A DNA stretch of 24,094 nucleotides from an uncultured Lachnospiraceae bacterium. GTDB taxonomy: Bacteria > Bacillota > Clostridia > Lachnospirales > Lachnospiraceae. Positions 1 to 7,558 of this stretch are shown here, piece after piece. The position numbers and the translations under genes were made by a program. Each line of letters starts with the position of its first letter. The first letter of the stretch is position 1. Location of the stretch: NCBI GenBank assembly GCA_905209075.1, contig CAJLRL010000036.1, positions 1 through 24,094 of the forward strand. Direction: 5' to 3'. The notes below the pieces were generated by a model. That model made no database searches, had not been told where the DNA came from, and saw only the letters and a list, made by a program, of their open reading frames with translations.

Positions 1-51
1 CGACCTCCTGGTCCCAAACCAGGCGCTCTAGCCAAGCTGAGCCACACCCCG
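1..51 (-). tRNA. tRNA-Pro (anticodon UGG), 3' part cut off by the window edge
   Basis: Read leftward from 51, the sequence gives an acceptor 5' strand CGGGGTG, a D-arm with the GCTCAG...GGC pattern, and an anticodon arm whose stem CCUGG/CCAGG closes the loop UUUGGGA, so the anticodon is UGG (proline). The variable region follows and the T-arm and 3' acceptor lie beyond position 1. A strong promoter lies just upstream at 92-120. The family assignment is clear from anticodon and arm sequence; only the missing 3' part is unverified. Confidence 0.93.
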
Positions 52-91
52 AAGGTTTTGTTGTTTACGTCTCATCCGTGACGCAAGAATT

Positions 92-120
92 AGTATATAG
101 TAAAGGCACCATATTGTCAA
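92..120 (-). promoter_or_regulatory. Sigma-A-type promoter of tRNA-Pro
   Basis: On the minus strand a perfect -35 TTGACA (115-120) is followed by a 17-nt spacer and a -10 TATACT (92-97). The mature tRNA begins about 40 nt downstream of the -10. The near-consensus match fits a strongly expressed stable-RNA gene and indicates transcription independent of rdgB. Confidence 0.85.
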
Positions 121-152
121 CAACTTTTTTCATTTTTTTTAATTTTTTTTCG

Positions 153-197
153 ATATTGCGTAAAACCCCTGTAAATACAAGGGATTTTACACAATAT
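153..197 (-). terminator. Long hairpin after rdgB (no U-tract)
   Basis: An 18-bp inverted repeat (arms 153-170 and 180-197, 9-nt loop) sits just past the rdgB stop. The two arm differences form G-U pairs in the minus-strand RNA but C-A mismatches on the plus strand, so the structure is maintained for leftward transcripts, as a 3'-end hairpin would be. It is unusual as a terminator: downstream comes an A-rich tract (after TCG), not a U-tract. It may protect the mRNA 3' end or terminate inefficiently. Confidence 0.5.
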
Positions 198-202
198 AAA
201 TT

Positions 203-799
203 TTAGTTTAATACATTCTTTAACTGTTCTTTCATATCCCGGAGTGCTTTCCCTCTGTGGCTTATTTCATTTTTCTGCTGCGGTGTAAGTGATGCAGATG
301 AACAGCCATATTCATCAAGATAGAAAATCGGATCATAACCAAATCCATTTTTCCCTTCTATCTCCCAGCCTATGTATCCTTCCATTGTCTGTCTTGCAAT
401 GAGATTTTCTCCATCTGGCAGTACTGCTGCTATAGCACAGACGAACCTTGCTGTGCGCTTTTCCTTTGGCACTCCGTCAAGGCGGTCAATAAGGTTTTGG
501 TTTTTGATATCATATGAGGTATCTTCTCCCATATAACGTGCTGAATACACTCCCGGCTCCTTATTCAGATAATCAATCTCAAGACCGGAATCATCCGCAA
601 GTACAATTGCATCTGTATGCTCTGCAACAGCCTTTGCCTTTATAAGGGCATTCTCCTCAAATGTTTTTCCATCCTCCACTATATCCACATTAATGCCTGC
701 TTCTTTCATCGACTGTATATCCACATCACAATCAGAAAGAATCTCCCTTATCTCACGCATTTTGTCTTTATTTCCAGTAGCAAAAATAATTTTTTTCAT
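203..799 (-). CDS. rdgB: XTP/dITP diphosphatase (RdgB/HAM1 family)
   Basis: A 198-residue cytosolic house-cleaning pyrophosphatase that hydrolyses non-canonical purine NTPs (dITP, XTP) to monophosphates and so keeps hypoxanthine and xanthine out of DNA. Visible family marks are the N-terminal TGNKDK nucleotide-binding loop (residues 8-13), FEENALIKA (47-55), the metal/catalytic segment ADDSGLE (68-74), GFGYDPIF near residue 155 and SHRGKAL near the C-terminus. Length is normal for the family. The ATG at 799 is preceded by AAGGAG at good spacing. It is the last gene of the leftward unit starting at 4716, 35 nt after the amidase, and is followed by a hairpin at 153-197. Confidence 0.95.
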   Translation of the reverse strand: MKKIIFATGNKDKMREIREILSDCDVDIQSMKEAGINVDIVEDGKTFEENALIKAKAVAEHTDAIVLADDSGLEIDYLNKEPGVYSARYMGEDTSYDIKNQNLIDRLDGVPKEKRTARFVCAIAAVLPDGENLIARQTMEGYIGWEIEGKNGFGYDPIFYLDEYGCSSASLTPQQKNEISHRGKALRDMKEQLKNVLN

Positions 800-815
800 C
801 GGTTATTTCTCCTTT

Positions 816-845
816 ATAATTAATATCCTTACAATTAATATCCTT
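816..845. repeat. Tandem 15-bp duplication between amidase and rdgB
   Basis: Two adjacent 15-bp units (816-830 and 831-845) are identical except at one base. The duplication spans the amidase stop codon and the spacer before the rdgB ribosome binding site. The effect is a second copy of the TAT-TAA codons in the gap. It looks like a local replication slippage product without evident function. Confidence 0.8.
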
Positions 846-1887
846 CTTTTACTGCCTCCAGCACAGCATTAAATATTCCCTGTGCCGCAGTCTTTTGATA
901 CTCTGGATCAGCAAGCTTTGCAAGCTCATCCCTGTTTGTCATAAATCCCACCTCAATAAGCGCAACAGGTGCCTCACTCGACCTTACGATATATATGTCA
1001 TCAGCCTTTAACAGTCCGAAATCATTGCTCCCTGTTGCAGCCGTAACATTGTCGAGACATATCTGTGCAAGCTTTTTGCTGCCAAGCTCCCTATCATCAG
1101 ACTCACTGTATAGAACCTGTGTCCCGTTTACAGATGTAAAATTACCTGTTCCTGATGAATTGTTATGCACACTTATAAAAAGATCCGCACCTGCCTTATT
1201 TGCAAGCTCTGCTCTCTGCTGTAGTGTCGGATTCGAATCATCGGTTCTCGTATAATATACACCGATATTTCCATCGTATGCGTCAAAAAGAGCCTTAAGC
1301 TGTAAAACAATATCCAGATTTATATCTTTTTCCTGTATACCATTTTTGGTAGCACCTGACATACGGCTTCCGTGCCCTGCGTCTATAACTATAACTTTGT
1401 CATATATATCATGAGGATCGATAAAATCCATGTATAAAGCTCCATTCTCCAGTTTATAGGTAAATTCATAGAGCCTGTTCATTGATATCGCAATGACACC
1501 ATTTCCACCCTCATTATAGTACTGCAGCGAGGCGATCTTATCTGAACTTCCTGATATATCGTATTCAGAAAAGTAATCTCTTACATCTGTGGCCACTTTT
1601 ATATATATCGTCTGTGTCAGATAATCTTCTGATACTTTTATGCCGCTTCCATCTGTTCCCTGTGGGATTTCAATCTTTAATTGTCCATTTAGTGTATTAG
1701 ATTCTTTCACAACATTCTCCGGCGCAACCGAAGCCTTAGCATGTGTCTGCAGTATCGGTGCACTGCGAATTTCTTCTGCGAGTGCATACTGCTCATGCAT
1801 GTCCGGCATCCTCCGTATCGTACATGGTATGAGAAATGTCAGCACCAGGATCACTGCTGTAGCCATCTTTAGTACTTTTCTATCCAT
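835..1887 (-). CDS. N-acetylmuramoyl-L-alanine amidase (Amidase_3), membrane-anchored or secreted
   Basis: A 350-residue cell-wall hydrolase that cleaves the bond between N-acetylmuramic acid and the stem peptide. Residues 8-24 form a hydrophobic signal/anchor segment, followed by a low-complexity linker and a beta-rich region (about 65-160) resembling an AMIN-type domain. The catalytic Amidase_3 domain covers about 163-348. The zinc ligands are visible: His172 in DAGHG, Glu186 in QEKDINL and His241 in ISVHNNSS. The catalytic Glu312 lies in ALIEVGFMTN. The layout resembles CwlD/AmiC-type enzymes, and a sporulation role is possible but not shown by sequence. The start lies 1 nt after the upstream protease stop, so the two exported proteins are probably translationally coupled. 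Confidence 0.93.
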   Translation of the reverse strand: MDRKVLKMATAVILVLTFLIPCTIRRMPDMHEQYALAEEIRSAPILQTHAKASVAPENVVKESNTLNGQLKIEIPQGTDGSGIKVSEDYLTQTIYIKVATDVRDYFSEYDISGSSDKIASLQYYNEGGNGVIAISMNRLYEFTYKLENGALYMDFIDPHDIYDKVIVIDAGHGSRMSGATKNGIQEKDINLDIVLQLKALFDAYDGNIGVYYTRTDDSNPTLQQRAELANKAGADLFISVHNNSSGTGNFTSVNGTQVLYSESDDRELGSKKLAQICLDNVTAATGSNDFGLLKADDIYIVRSSEAPVALIEVGFMTNRDELAKLADPEYQKTAAQGIFNAVLEAVKEGY

Positions 1888-1888
1888 A

Positions 1889-3562
1889 TTATTTATTATC
1901 AGAAAAGGCCTTAATACAAAGGTTACAGTCCTGCTTCTCCTTCACGTTTATAAATGCTGCACCATCATAGCTTATATATCCTTCCCCGTCATCCAAATCC
2001 ACATCTTTTAAGTATGACTCTCCGGAATCATATTCTATAGCCATAGGATGCGTAGATTCCGGTGTATTTATATGAAGAACAACCGCATAACGCTCCCCTT
2101 CTGTAACCGGAACCTCCTCATCAAACTTAATTGTATAGTATCCGGCATTTTCAAGAGTTCCCTCTGCAACCTTTTTTCTGCCTGCAAAAGAATATTCATC
2201 TTTAAAATCATTAACTATATAAAGCTCATATGATGTGTCTGATGCTGTCGCATAAAAGCTTGCAGCCTTGATATTCTGGTCTGATGTGGCAGTAAATACG
2301 TTTGCTCCGTACATGTCCTCTTTATCATATCCCATTTTTCCTACCCAGCCGCACAGATCACTCTGGTAAATATTGTCATAATTGTCAGTATTTTCTACAC
2401 CTGTATACACCTCATTGTGGGTTCCTATATTGGTGTCATAATAAGAAACGTAGAAAAATCCGTCATCTCCAAATTCATTTCCCCAGCTGTTCTGACATAT
2501 AAATGCTCCATCACCTTCAAGATCAACGTTAAAATTCTCTTTTGGATAATTGTCATCCCAGCCGATTATCACAACGTCATGATTCGGTTTCTCTGAACCC
2601 ATGTAACAATACGCATTTGTGTCTTTATTGAAATACTTTGAGTTTCCTTTTGAACTGCTTATATTGCTGTAGAGAGAAGTCTGCACTCCTCCGTACTTAA
2701 ACACAGCCTCTTTTATTCCCTGGTAATCTTTTCCATCGATTATGCGGATTTCCTGAACATGCTTTACCGGTGAAAGGCTCTCATCAGTAGCACCATCACC
2801 ATATGGGTCATCCTTTTCATACACAGGTCCCTGCCATGCTGCAAGATATGCCATTCCCATCGTATATTCACCGCCATCATACTGATTTACATTAAAGGAA
2901 TTGCTCATACTCATGTGATCGACCGAAAAGAGCAGATTTTCTTCCGGCATAAGTGATGATTCAAGCGCACTTATAGCGGCAAAAGCCCAGCATGTACCAT
3001 AGTTTCCCTGATTGCGAACCTCTGACACACGCAGTCTTGTCCGAAGATCATAACTTGGCGGCACATCTGAAATACCTTCTGAATTGTCTACTACCGTAAG
3101 CGTATTTGTATTTGTATCAAATGTACATGTACAGTCGAGCATCTCTGATAACGAATTCATACTGACATAAAATTTTCCGTCATAAAGTATGAAATCATTG
3201 TCTGTGCCAAGCATATAATCTGCCATTAAACTATGCTTTTCTACCCATAGTTCATTCTCCTGATAAATACGCGCACTACAATTTAATGCTTCCCTTAACA
3301 TATCTACAGGCACCATTATATTTCTGTCATCATCCATATAGAATTTAAGCGTATCGCTTGTATATTCTTTGTTGTCAATCATCATATGTATCGTATTTTT
3401 GTTTACATCCTTTGCGACGAGCGGACTCCACACAGTGCTCTCGATCTCTGCCCCGCGGAATTCTCCAAGTGTCGTATTATCTTTTGCAAAAATATAAAAA
3501 TCAAATACAAAAATAATTATTAATATAAGTGTAAATACAACATATCTTTTTGAGTATTTCAT
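1889..3562 (-). CDS. Exported papain-family (C1A) cysteine protease with stalk and lectin-like domains
   Basis: A 557-residue protein. An N-terminal membrane segment (about 7-26) is followed by a copper-amine-oxidase-N-like stalk domain (about 55-160, typical MVPVDMLREAL and FYVSMNSLSEML repeats). The C1A protease domain starts at PPSYDLR (168). The full papain active site is present: oxyanion Gln185, nucleophile Cys191 in GTCWAFA, His328 in NHDVVIIGW and Asn358 in QNSWG. The last about 165 residues form a beta-rich lectin-like domain seen in clostridial members. It probably acts at the cell surface on proteins or peptides. Its ATG overlaps the TAA of the upstream methyltransferase by one base, so it is translationally coupled to an intracellular RNA-modifying enzyme, which is odd company. 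Confidence 0.92.
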   Translation of the reverse strand: MKYSKRYVVFTLILIIIFVFDFYIFAKDNTTLGEFRGAEIESTVWSPLVAKDVNKNTIHMMIDNKEYTSDTLKFYMDDDRNIMVPVDMLREALNCSARIYQENELWVEKHSLMADYMLGTDNDFILYDGKFYVSMNSLSEMLDCTCTFDTNTNTLTVVDNSEGISDVPPSYDLRTRLRVSEVRNQGNYGTCWAFAAISALESSLMPEENLLFSVDHMSMSNSFNVNQYDGGEYTMGMAYLAAWQGPVYEKDDPYGDGATDESLSPVKHVQEIRIIDGKDYQGIKEAVFKYGGVQTSLYSNISSSKGNSKYFNKDTNAYCYMGSEKPNHDVVIIGWDDNYPKENFNVDLEGDGAFICQNSWGNEFGDDGFFYVSYYDTNIGTHNEVYTGVENTDNYDNIYQSDLCGWVGKMGYDKEDMYGANVFTATSDQNIKAASFYATASDTSYELYIVNDFKDEYSFAGRKKVAEGTLENAGYYTIKFDEEVPVTEGERYAVVLHINTPESTHPMAIEYDSGESYLKDVDLDDGEGYISYDGAAFINVKEKQDCNLCIKAFSDNK

Positions 3563-4716
3563 TAGTTATCCTTTTTCCTCTTAGGTGGTTTAGGTCCCAT
3601 AAACTGATAAAAATATGTCTTTATCATTCCATTGTAGATTTTTCTGTTTTTATCAGCTTTTCTTCCTATATAGCGTTCCGCATCCTCATAGCTTGTGATA
3701 AGGTACATAGACCATGCATCAAGCCCCTTGTATGCATCTCCTATCTGCTTATAAAGTGCAGGAAGTGCTGACTTTTCTTCAAGTCTCTCACCATATGGTG
3801 GATTAGAGATGATGAATCCATATTTCTTTGGATGATGCATATCCGCAACCTCACGCTGCTGGAAATGGATAAGATGATCCACACCTGCACGCTTTGCATT
3901 TTCCCTTGCGTTTGACACAACATCCGGATCTATATCATAGCCCTGTATATCAACCGATATATCTGTATCTACCATATCATTTGCTTCCTGTATAGTCTCA
4001 TACCATAACTTCTTAGGTATGAAATTCGTCCAGCTTTCTGCTGTAAATCCACGGTTCATTCCCGGTGCGATATTTGCCGCCATCATTGCAGCTTCTATAG
4101 GAAAAGTCCCACTTCCGCAAAACGGATCCACAAGTATCCTGTCCGCATGCCATGGTGTGAGCATTATAAGTGATGCAGCAAGGGTCTCGGTTATAGGAGC
4201 CTTACTCGTTGCTAGCCTGTATCCCCGTTTATGAAGCGAATCACCCGAAGTGTCAAGTGTCACCATAACCTCGTCTTTATATAAAAATACTCTGACAGGA
4301 TACTCTGATCCGTCCTCTGGGAACCAGTCTATATGATAAGATCTTTTCAATTTCTCTACCATCGCTTTTTTCACGATCGACTGTATATCAGATGGGCTGA
4401 AAAGTCTGCTTTTTATCGAAGATGCTTTTTTTACCCAGAATTTTCCATCTTGCGGTATGTACTCATCCCAAGGCAGAGCCTTTATCCCCTCAAAAAGCTC
4501 ATCATATGTAACAGCCTTAAATCTGCCTACAAGAAGAAGCACCCGCTCCGCTCCTCTTAAAAAAACATTAGCCCTGCATATTGCCTCAGCGTCACCCTCG
4601 AATGAAACTCTTCCATCCTCAACTCTTGTTATCTCATAGCCGAGATCATATATCTCTCTTTTTACCACTGCCTCAAGTCCGAAATGGCATGGTACAACAA
4701 GTTCAAATCTGTTCAT
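3562..4716 (-). CDS. ypsC: THUMP-domain RNA N2-guanine methyltransferase, RlmL/YpsC family
   Basis: A 384-residue class I SAM-dependent RNA methyltransferase related to the N-terminal half of E. coli RlmKL and to B. subtilis YpsC, expected to modify a guanosine of 23S rRNA. The N-terminal about 155 residues form a ferredoxin-like plus THUMP RNA-binding region. The catalytic domain shows DPFCGSGT (197-204, SAM-site region), GYDIDPDVV (259-267) and the catalytic NPPYGER (305-311). The C-terminus is Lys/Arg-rich (PKPPKRKKDN). It is the first gene of a four-gene leftward unit. The exact target nucleotide cannot be read from sequence. Confidence 0.92.
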   Translation of the reverse strand: MNRFELVVPCHFGLEAVVKREIYDLGYEITRVEDGRVSFEGDAEAICRANVFLRGAERVLLLVGRFKAVTYDELFEGIKALPWDEYIPQDGKFWVKKASSIKSRLFSPSDIQSIVKKAMVEKLKRSYHIDWFPEDGSEYPVRVFLYKDEVMVTLDTSGDSLHKRGYRLATSKAPITETLAASLIMLTPWHADRILVDPFCGSGTFPIEAAMMAANIAPGMNRGFTAESWTNFIPKKLWYETIQEANDMVDTDISVDIQGYDIDPDVVSNARENAKRAGVDHLIHFQQREVADMHHPKKYGFIISNPPYGERLEEKSALPALYKQIGDAYKGLDAWSMYLITSYEDAERYIGRKADKNRKIYNGMIKTYFYQFMGPKPPKRKKDN

Positions 4717-4788
4717 AATTTATTCCTTACTTTTCTATTCGTTTATTATAGTTCTTTTAACTCTATTTTGGCATAATATTTAAAATTT

Positions 4789-5106
4789 TTAAATAGTTTT
4801 CTCTAACTTTTTTATATATCCCCGCATTGCGTTGTATCCACCGATAACTGTTGCTGTATTATAGCCTCTTTTTCCCATATATCTTGCAAGCTTCATACTG
4901 CTTCCGCCATGTGTACAATAAAAGATAATATACCTGCCTTTTTCGATAACATCCTCATATGAGTCAGTGATATCCATAGGCATGCTTACTGCATTATCCC
5001 AGTGTGATCTTTCGTACTCTTCACTTGTCCTTATATCTACAAGAATTGCATTTTTATTCATTATCACTTTGTCAAGCTCATCTGCATATACAATATCAAA
5101 ATTCAT
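4789..5106 (-). CDS. Single-domain rhodanese-like sulfurtransferase
   Basis: A 105-residue single rhodanese domain. It shows the DIRTSEEYERSHWDNA segment (24-39, equivalent to the DxRxxxEyxxGHIxgA motif, with His replaced in part) and an active-site loop starting at Cys64 (CTHGGSS), able to carry a persulfide. The C-terminal GGYNAMRGY is typical. Such proteins shuttle sulfane sulfur in the cytosol. The start has AGGTG upstream. A perfect hairpin with a U-tract ends immediately before the ribosome binding site, so expression may need read-through or be attenuated. The sulfur island begins 5 kb away, so a functional link is only possible. Confidence 0.9.
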   Translation of the reverse strand: MNFDIVYADELDKVIMNKNAILVDIRTSEEYERSHWDNAVSMPMDITDSYEDVIEKGRYIIFYCTHGGSSMKLARYMGKRGYNTATVIGGYNAMRGYIKKLEKTI

Positions 5107-5115
5107 TTTTCACCT

Positions 5116-5152
5116 AAAAACAGATGGTAATTGTTATACCATCTGCTTTTTT
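5116..5152. terminator. Bidirectional intrinsic terminator or leader attenuator before the rhodanese gene
   Basis: A perfect 9-bp stem CAGATGGTA / TACCATCTG (5121-5129 and 5137-5145) with a 7-nt loop is flanked by T5 on the leftward side and T7 on the rightward side. Leftward it ends the transcript of the small gene at 5212-5385, and its U-tract runs directly into the AGGTG ribosome binding site of the rhodanese gene. Confidence 0.8.
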
Positions 5153-5211
5153 TATCAGTATATTCAGTTCATCTTATATTGTGCACTGATATTTATGCAA
5201 AAAAGATCCGT

Positions 5212-5385
5212 CTATCTGCATGAATCTACATTATCTGCCGAGTCTTTTGCGCTATTCTTTGTCGTATTTTTTGCACTGTTTTTTGCATTATTCTTTGCAG
5301 TATTTTTCGAAGAGTTTTTTGAACTGTTATCTGCCTTATTATAGGAATTTTGTCCTAAGTTTCCTGCCGAATTTTTTGTTGTCAT
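5212..5385 (-). CDS. Small Lys/Asn/Ser/Ala-rich protein, 57 residues, unknown function
   Basis: The frame opens with ATG at 5385, preceded by a perfect AAGGAGG (5394-5400) at 8-nt spacing, and closes with TAG at 5212. The product starts MTTKNSAGNLGQNSYNK and then has a run of four-residue units of the form K-N-(S/T/N)-(A/S/T) for about 30 residues, ending DNVDSCR. It has no hydrophobic segment and looks intrinsically disordered and basic. A terminator hairpin follows at 5121-5145. The strong ribosome binding site and own terminator argue that it is real despite its size and low complexity. I do not recognise the family. A spore-associated or nucleic-acid-binding role would be a guess. Confidence 0.7.
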   Translation of the reverse strand: MTTKNSAGNLGQNSYNKADNSSKNSSKNTAKNNAKNSAKNTTKNSAKDSADNVDSCR

Positions 5386-5525
5386 TTATTTTTCCTCCTT
5401 AATTTGCCCTCCACGCCTTATTTCATGGGGAGATTTTAATGATTTACCCTATTAGTTTCTTAAATTTTTTATATTTTATACATTTTTTTAGTTGCTTTTT
5501 AGTTTCCTATATACTATAATAATTT

Positions 5526-5547
5526 TTGAAAAGATTTATCTTTTCAA
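5526..5547. repeat. Perfect 9-bp palindrome in the AT-rich gap upstream of the small gene
   Basis: TTGAAAAGA and its reverse complement flank TTTA. It lies in the 5386-5582 gap, which otherwise is AT-rich and holds the leader and presumably the promoter of the small Lys/Asn-rich gene. No convincing -35/-10 pair was found. The palindrome could be an operator or a chance AT-rich inverted repeat. Confidence 0.4.
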
Positions 5548-5582
5548 TGTTATACCTCTTATTAATTATTTATACTCCCCTC

Positions 5583-5612
5583 AAAAGAGCCAGTCTTGCG
5601 ACTGGCTCTTTT
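5583..5612. terminator. Intrinsic terminator at the end of the MocR-like gene (bidirectional)
   Basis: A 13-bp perfect stem AAAAGAGCCAGTC / GACTGGCTCTTTT with a 4-nt loop (5596-5599). The leftward transcript ends in CUCUUUU. The hairpin overlaps the last two bases of the MocR-like stop codon, so the gene ends exactly at the terminator. Confidence 0.88.
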
Positions 5613-6756
5613 ACTTTGTATTTTTATTCATTTTCCTTCTACGTCTTATCCTGCTGAGATGCTGCTCAAAATATCCTTTATTTATAAATTCTGCCAGAAC
5701 ATATTGATCCAGCACCGGAACCGTGCATGAATATCCTCCAGAACTTTTTTTGTATCTGTCTATAAGCCCCATTGGCAGGATCATATATCCCATTCTGATT
5801 GATGGAGAAAGGCTGTTTGAAAATGTGTTTATATATATAACTCTGTCATCCGCATCCATCATATACAATGTTTCTATAGGTTTTCCCGGCATAAAAAATT
5901 CGCTGTCGAAATCATCCTCAACTATATATCCATTTCTGTTTTCCGCCCATTTAAGATACTCAAAGCGCTTTGCCACCGTTGCTGTCACTTTTGACGGATA
6001 GCTGTGAAATGGTGTCACATGAAGTACATCCGCCTTCGTCATATCAAGCGCAGCTGTCTCTATGCCTTCTTTTCCCATAATAAGCTTCTCAACTTTGGCA
6101 CCTGTTCCCTCATAAACCTTTTGTATCTGCATATATGACGGATCTTCTATTCCATATATATGCTCCTTTCCAAGCATCCTTGAAACACATCCATACAGGT
6201 GTTCTGCTCCTGATCCTATTATTATCTGCTTTGGCTGTGCTATTATCCCACGATACCGCATGAGATAATTTGCTATACTGTTTCTGAGTATAGCACACCC
6301 TTCATTCGGCGATTTCTTAAGGAGCCGCTCTCCATAATCACTTATTACACTCCTTACCGTCTTAAAATAAAGTGATGTTGGAAAATCTGATGGCTCAAAT
6401 TCCTTCGTTGGTTCATTTTCTTCTATACCTGAACCTGCTTTGGTATCATCCGTCTCCGGTAAAAAATCAAGCTTTTTCATCACATCATGCGGTTTTGCCT
6501 GCACATTGATCCTGCTTACATAATAACCACTTCTCTCACGGGTTTCTATATACCCCTCATCCTTTAACATACTGTAAGCATTTTCTACCGTTATGAGGCT
6601 TATTCCTAAATGCTCTGCCAGATTACGTTTTGAAGGGAGCTTATCACCGCTGGCGATAGCTCCCGTCAAAATGTCTTTTTTTATTTGCTTGTAAAGATAA
6701 TAATATTTCGGTTCATCCGACCTTTGACTGATATTGTATGTAATCATAATAATCAT
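5611..6756 (-). CDS. MocR/GabR-type GntR regulator, C-terminally shortened and lacking the PLP lysine
   Basis: A 381-residue fusion of an N-terminal GntR winged helix (about 15-80: LPSKRNLAEHLGISLITVENAYSMLKDEGYIETR) and an aminotransferase fold I domain. MocR proteins normally have about 450-480 residues, with a PLP Schiff-base lysine in a TFSKxLxPSxR motif. Here the motif reads TFSNSLSPSIR, with Asn codon AAC at 5815-5817. The protein stops after RIRRRRKMNKNTK, where relatives carry about 80-100 more residues. The pyridine-binding EDDFDSEF segment is retained. Its ATG overlaps the upstream ZIP gene stop (ATGA), and Met4 is an alternative start. It may be a decaying regulator, or one that senses without forming an aldimine. 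Confidence 0.82.
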   Translation of the reverse strand: MIIMITYNISQRSDEPKYYYLYKQIKKDILTGAIASGDKLPSKRNLAEHLGISLITVENAYSMLKDEGYIETRERSGYYVSRINVQAKPHDVMKKLDFLPETDDTKAGSGIEENEPTKEFEPSDFPTSLYFKTVRSVISDYGERLLKKSPNEGCAILRNSIANYLMRYRGIIAQPKQIIIGSGAEHLYGCVSRMLGKEHIYGIEDPSYMQIQKVYEGTGAKVEKLIMGKEGIETAALDMTKADVLHVTPFHSYPSKVTATVAKRFEYLKWAENRNGYIVEDDFDSEFFMPGKPIETLYMMDADDRVIYINTFSNSLSPSIRMGYMILPMGLIDRYKKSSGGYSCTVPVLDQYVLAEFINKGYFEQHLSRIRRRRKMNKNTK

Positions 6757-7529
6757 CCCAGTGCCACATCAAGCACCATCATTAACATAAATCCTATTGC
6801 AGCACCTATAGTTCCTATATTACTGTGCTCACCCATCTGTGATTCAGGTATGAGCTCCTCCACTATAACATAAAACATCGCACCTGCTGCAAATGATAAA
6901 ATATACGGCATAAATGGGAGGATCTGCGCCGTCACCAGAGCAGTAAGAAATCCTGCTACAGGTTCAACGGCTCCCGATAACATTCCATAATAAAATGCCC
7001 TGCCTTTATTCATCCCCTCACCTTTTAGCGGAAGTGATATTATGGCACCCTCCGGGAAATTCTGTATTGCAATTCCTATTGACAATGCAAATGCACCCAT
7101 CATATTTATTCCAGTATTTCCGCTCACCGCACCGGCATATGCAACACCGACAGCCATCCCCTCCGGAATATTATGTATGGTAACTGCCAGAAGAAGCATG
7201 GCCGTTTTTGATAAGCCGCTCTTTACCCCTTCCGGTTTATTGCTCCCAAGGTGAAGATGAGGCACTATACTGTCTATCGCAAGTAAAAATATTATACCAA
7301 GTGCAAAGCCTGTTACCGGTGCAAGCCATGGTATCTGTCCCTGCGCCTGTGCTGAATTTATCGCCGGTATTATAAGTGACCACACTGTTGCTGCAAACAT
7401 TACTCCTGCTGCAAATCCGAGCAATCCTTTTTCTACGGATTCCTTTATGCCGTCTTTCATAAAAAATACCATCATTGCCCCGAGTGTTGTTCCGGCAAAA
7501 GGTACAATAAGTGATATAAGTTCTGTCAT
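6753..7529 (-). CDS. ZIP-family divalent metal transporter (GufA/ZupT-like)
   Basis: A 258-residue inner-membrane protein with about eight hydrophobic helices. It probably imports Zn2+ or related divalent metals. The signature metal-site helices are visible: TIHNIPEGMAVG (117-128) and IQNFPEGAIISLPL (155-168), with EPVAGF (189-194) and VEELIPES (223-230) as family features. The short histidine-containing loop (HLHLG, 91-95) is modest. Its stop overlaps the start of the MocR-like gene, and it lies 29 nt after the GGDEF-EAL gene, so the three are one leftward unit. Metal specificity cannot be told from sequence. Confidence 0.92.
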   Translation of the reverse strand: MTELISLIVPFAGTTLGAMMVFFMKDGIKESVEKGLLGFAAGVMFAATVWSLIIPAINSAQAQGQIPWLAPVTGFALGIIFLLAIDSIVPHLHLGSNKPEGVKSGLSKTAMLLLAVTIHNIPEGMAVGVAYAGAVSGNTGINMMGAFALSIGIAIQNFPEGAIISLPLKGEGMNKGRAFYYGMLSGAVEPVAGFLTALVTAQILPFMPYILSFAAGAMFYVIVEELIPESQMGEHSNIGTIGAAIGFMLMMVLDVALG

Positions 7530-7558
7530 TTTAATCCACCACCATCTCTATTATAATA

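Noticed and set aside
5220..5402. Phe/Leu-rich rightward reading frame opposite the small Lys/Asn-rich gene
   Set aside because: It is the antisense shadow of the K-N repeat codons, without a ribosome binding site.
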